Part shown: positions 62,667-64,000 of the stretch, piece by piece | How the letters are laid out: the number at the start of each line of letters is the position of its first letter | Numbering within the stretch: position 1 is the stretch's first letter | Source: Sphingopyxis sp. GW247-27LB | GTDB lineage: Bacteria; Pseudomonadota; Alphaproteobacteria; Sphingomonadales; Sphingomonadaceae | DNA: 64,000 nucleotides | Direction: 5' to 3' | Assembly (NCBI RefSeq): GCF_002277025.1 | Contig: NZ_NIWD01000013.1 | Span: forward strand, 167,459 to 231,458 | The notes under the pieces: generated by a model | The model's input: the letters and a program-made list of their open reading frames with translations, nothing else | What the model was told of the DNA's origin: nothing | The model's database searches: none | Program-made: the position numbers and the translations under genes

Positions 62667-63806
62667 ATGGACGATATGGAAATGAAGGCGGACGCGCTCG
62701 AGGGGGCGTTCGACGCGGTGCTGGCGGCCGAGGCGGTCGATGAGCTGAAAGCCTCGGTCGCGGCGCTGAAGGCCCAGGTCGACGCGCAGGCGGTCGCGGC
62801 GTCGCGGTTGCCGCTCGACGGAGCGAAGGCGGCCGATCCGGCACGCGACGCCTTCGTCGAGCGCTATCTGCGGCGCGGGATCGATGCCGGGGTCGAGATG
62901 AAGAGCCTGTCGGGCGCGTCGGGCGGCGAGGGCGGCTATGCGGTGCCGCGCGAGATCGACGGCGCGATCGCGGCGACGCTGAAATCGCTGTCGCCGATCC
63001 GCGCGATCGCGAGCGTCGTGCAGACGGGGACGAGCGGCTATCGCAAGCTGGTCGCGACCGGATCGATGGGCGCGGGCTGGGTCGGCGAGACCGCGGCGCG
63101 GCCCGAGACCGCGGCGCGCGCCCTCGCCGAGATCGCGCCGCCCGGAGGCGAGCTCTACGCCAATCCGGCGGCGAGCCAGGCGATGCTCGACGACGCGATG
63201 TTCGACGTCGAGGACTGGCTGGCGACCGAGATCGCGCGCGAGTTCGCGGTGGCCGAGGGCGCGGCCTTCGTGAGCGGCAACGGGACGAACCGGCCGCGCG
63301 GCTTCCTCGATCATGACGCGACCGACGAGAGCGACGCGATCCGCGATTTCGGGACGCTGCAATATGTCGCGAGCGGCGCCGCGGGCGGCTTCGCCGCGGC
63401 GAGCCCGCAGGACGGGCTGGTCGAGCTGGTGCATGCCTTGCGCGCGCCCTATCGCCAGGGCGCCTGCTGGGTGATGAATTCGGATACGCTGGCGCGCATC
63501 CGCAAGTTCAAGACGAGCGACGGCGCCTTTCTGTGGCAGCCGGGGCTGGTCGAGGGGCAGGCGGCGACCCTGCTCGGCTATCCGGTGGTCGAGGCCGAGG
63601 ACATGCCGGACATCGCGGCCGACAGCCTGTCGATCGCCTTCGGCAATTTCCGCGCCGGCTATCTGGTCGCCGACCGCGGCGAGACGCGCATCCTGCGCGA
63701 CCCGTTCAGCAACAAGCCCTTCGTGCATTTCTATGCAACCAAGCGGGTGGGCGGCGCGATCATCGATTCGCAGGCGATCAAGCTGATGAAATTCGCCGCC
63801 AGCTAA
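62667..63806 (+). CDS. HK97-family major capsid protein (GTA-like)
   Basis: A 379-residue HK97-fold capsid protein. The N-terminal scaffold-like helical delta region (residues 1-75, such as VDELKASVAALKAQVDAQ) is to be removed by the protease. The mature part starts near MKSLSGASGGEGGYAVPREID. Further signatures are SPIRAIASVVQTGTSGYRKL, FVSGNGTNRPRGFLDH, WVMNSDTLARIRKFKTSDGAFLWQP and LGYPVVEAEDMPDI. ATG 62667 is preceded by AAGGAG. It is RcGTA gp5 by order. Head-completion and tail genes should follow beyond the window. Confidence 0.93.
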   Translation: MDDMEMKADALEGAFDAVLAAEAVDELKASVAALKAQVDAQAVAASRLPLDGAKAADPARDAFVERYLRRGIDAGVEMKSLSGASGGEGGYAVPREIDGAIAATLKSLSPIRAIASVVQTGTSGYRKLVATGSMGAGWVGETAARPETAARALAEIAPPGGELYANPAASQAMLDDAMFDVEDWLATEIAREFAVAEGAAFVSGNGTNRPRGFLDHDATDESDAIRDFGTLQYVASGAAGGFAAASPQDGLVELVHALRAPYRQGACWVMNSDTLARIRKFKTSDGAFLWQPGLVEGQAATLLGYPVVEAEDMPDIAADSLSIAFGNFRAGYLVADRGETRILRDPFSNKPFVHFYATKRVGGAIIDSQAIKLMKFAAS

Positions 63807-63909
63807 AGCGGCTGGTGCGCGATGCGGCGCCCGGTCCGAGCTCGCTTTCCCTTTCGGGGCCGGGCCGGGCGCCTATCGGCGGGCCGATATTTCGACCGGA
63901 GCGGGCTGC

Positions 63910-63985
63910 AAAGCACGGCCTTTCGAGCTTCCGGTGCTCACGTACAGACGTACGCTGCGCTCCGGTTCTCGAAAGTCCGCACTTT
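63910..63985. repeat. Palindromic element after the capsid gene
   Basis: The 18-base arms 63910-63927 and 63968-63985 are complementary with a few mismatches (inner TTTCGAG / CTCGAAA perfect). They enclose inner CCGG pairs and GTAC-agac-GTAC at the tip. No gene is seen between the capsid stop and the right edge. Confidence 0.7.
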
Positions 63986-64000
63986 TCGCCTCGCCCCGGC

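Noticed and set aside
58703..63806. Active temperate prophage
   Set aside because: Gene order and the absence of integrase, repressor and attachment sites in view fit a GTA-like cluster better, though the right flank is outside the window.

Overview
The window reads as chromosomal DNA of a high-GC alphaproteobacterium of the order Sphingomonadales, most like Sphingopyxis. This is inferred from gene content and layout, not from a database match. The signs are two TonB-dependent receptors, a DivL-type tyrosine pseudo-kinase in front of tsaE-amgK-murU-addB-addA-trxA, a glnB-glnA pair, an RcGTA-like structural gene cluster, and many of the interspersed palindromic elements usual in sphingomonads. 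No rRNA, tRNA, CRISPR array, transposase or integrase was seen.

Layout. 1-1065: the broken end of a DUF2238/YjdF membrane protein gene and a DUF4336 protein. 1118-4554 (minus): a MarR-EmrA-EmrB efflux operon with a large palindromic repeat inside it. 4684-9405: a thiol-transferase-like isomerase, an alpha/beta hydrolase, a secreted M2 (ACE-like) peptidase, and an ArsR repressor divergent from an SRPBCC protein around a perfect 20-bp palindrome. 9477-14627: an OmpA-type envelope protein, SDR plus AMP nucleosidase, peroxiredoxin, YqgE and a small TPR protein. 15044-22122: ahcY, two sulfotransferases (one fused to TPRs) and a 1047-residue TonB receptor.

22457-33960 (plus): one long tightly coupled run, divL-tsaE-amgK-murU-addB-addA-trxA, covering cell-cycle signalling, tRNA t6A modification, peptidoglycan recycling and double-strand break repair. 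A palindromic element is inserted in frame in addA. 34010-45722 (minus): argJ, aldehyde dehydrogenase, M20 peptidase, flavodoxin-like protein, lipoprotein, glnA-glnB, a PQQ-dependent dehydrogenase-cytochrome fusion, map and a small membrane protein overlapping clpA. 45719-52423: clpA, DUF1192, quinone oxidoreductase, a purine phosphoribosyltransferase coupled to an adenine/adenosine deaminase, and an mreB with no mreCD beside it.

52587-57691 (minus): a four-gene unit of BlaI repressor, BlaR1-like M56 peptidase, a secreted protein and a TonB receptor, behind two tandem BlaI operators. BlaR1 and the secreted protein share a degenerate repeat of about 28 residues, which suggests an undescribed envelope-sensing module. 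58703 to the end (plus): small terminase, large terminase, portal, a small membrane protein, prohead protease and major capsid protein, in the gene order of gene transfer agents. Both ends of the protease gene are built from palindromic repeats.

At least ten kinds of palindromic intergenic element occur. They touch coding sequence in several places: inside addA, at both ends of the prohead protease, at the start of addB, and at the stop codons of the deaminase and DUF1192 genes.
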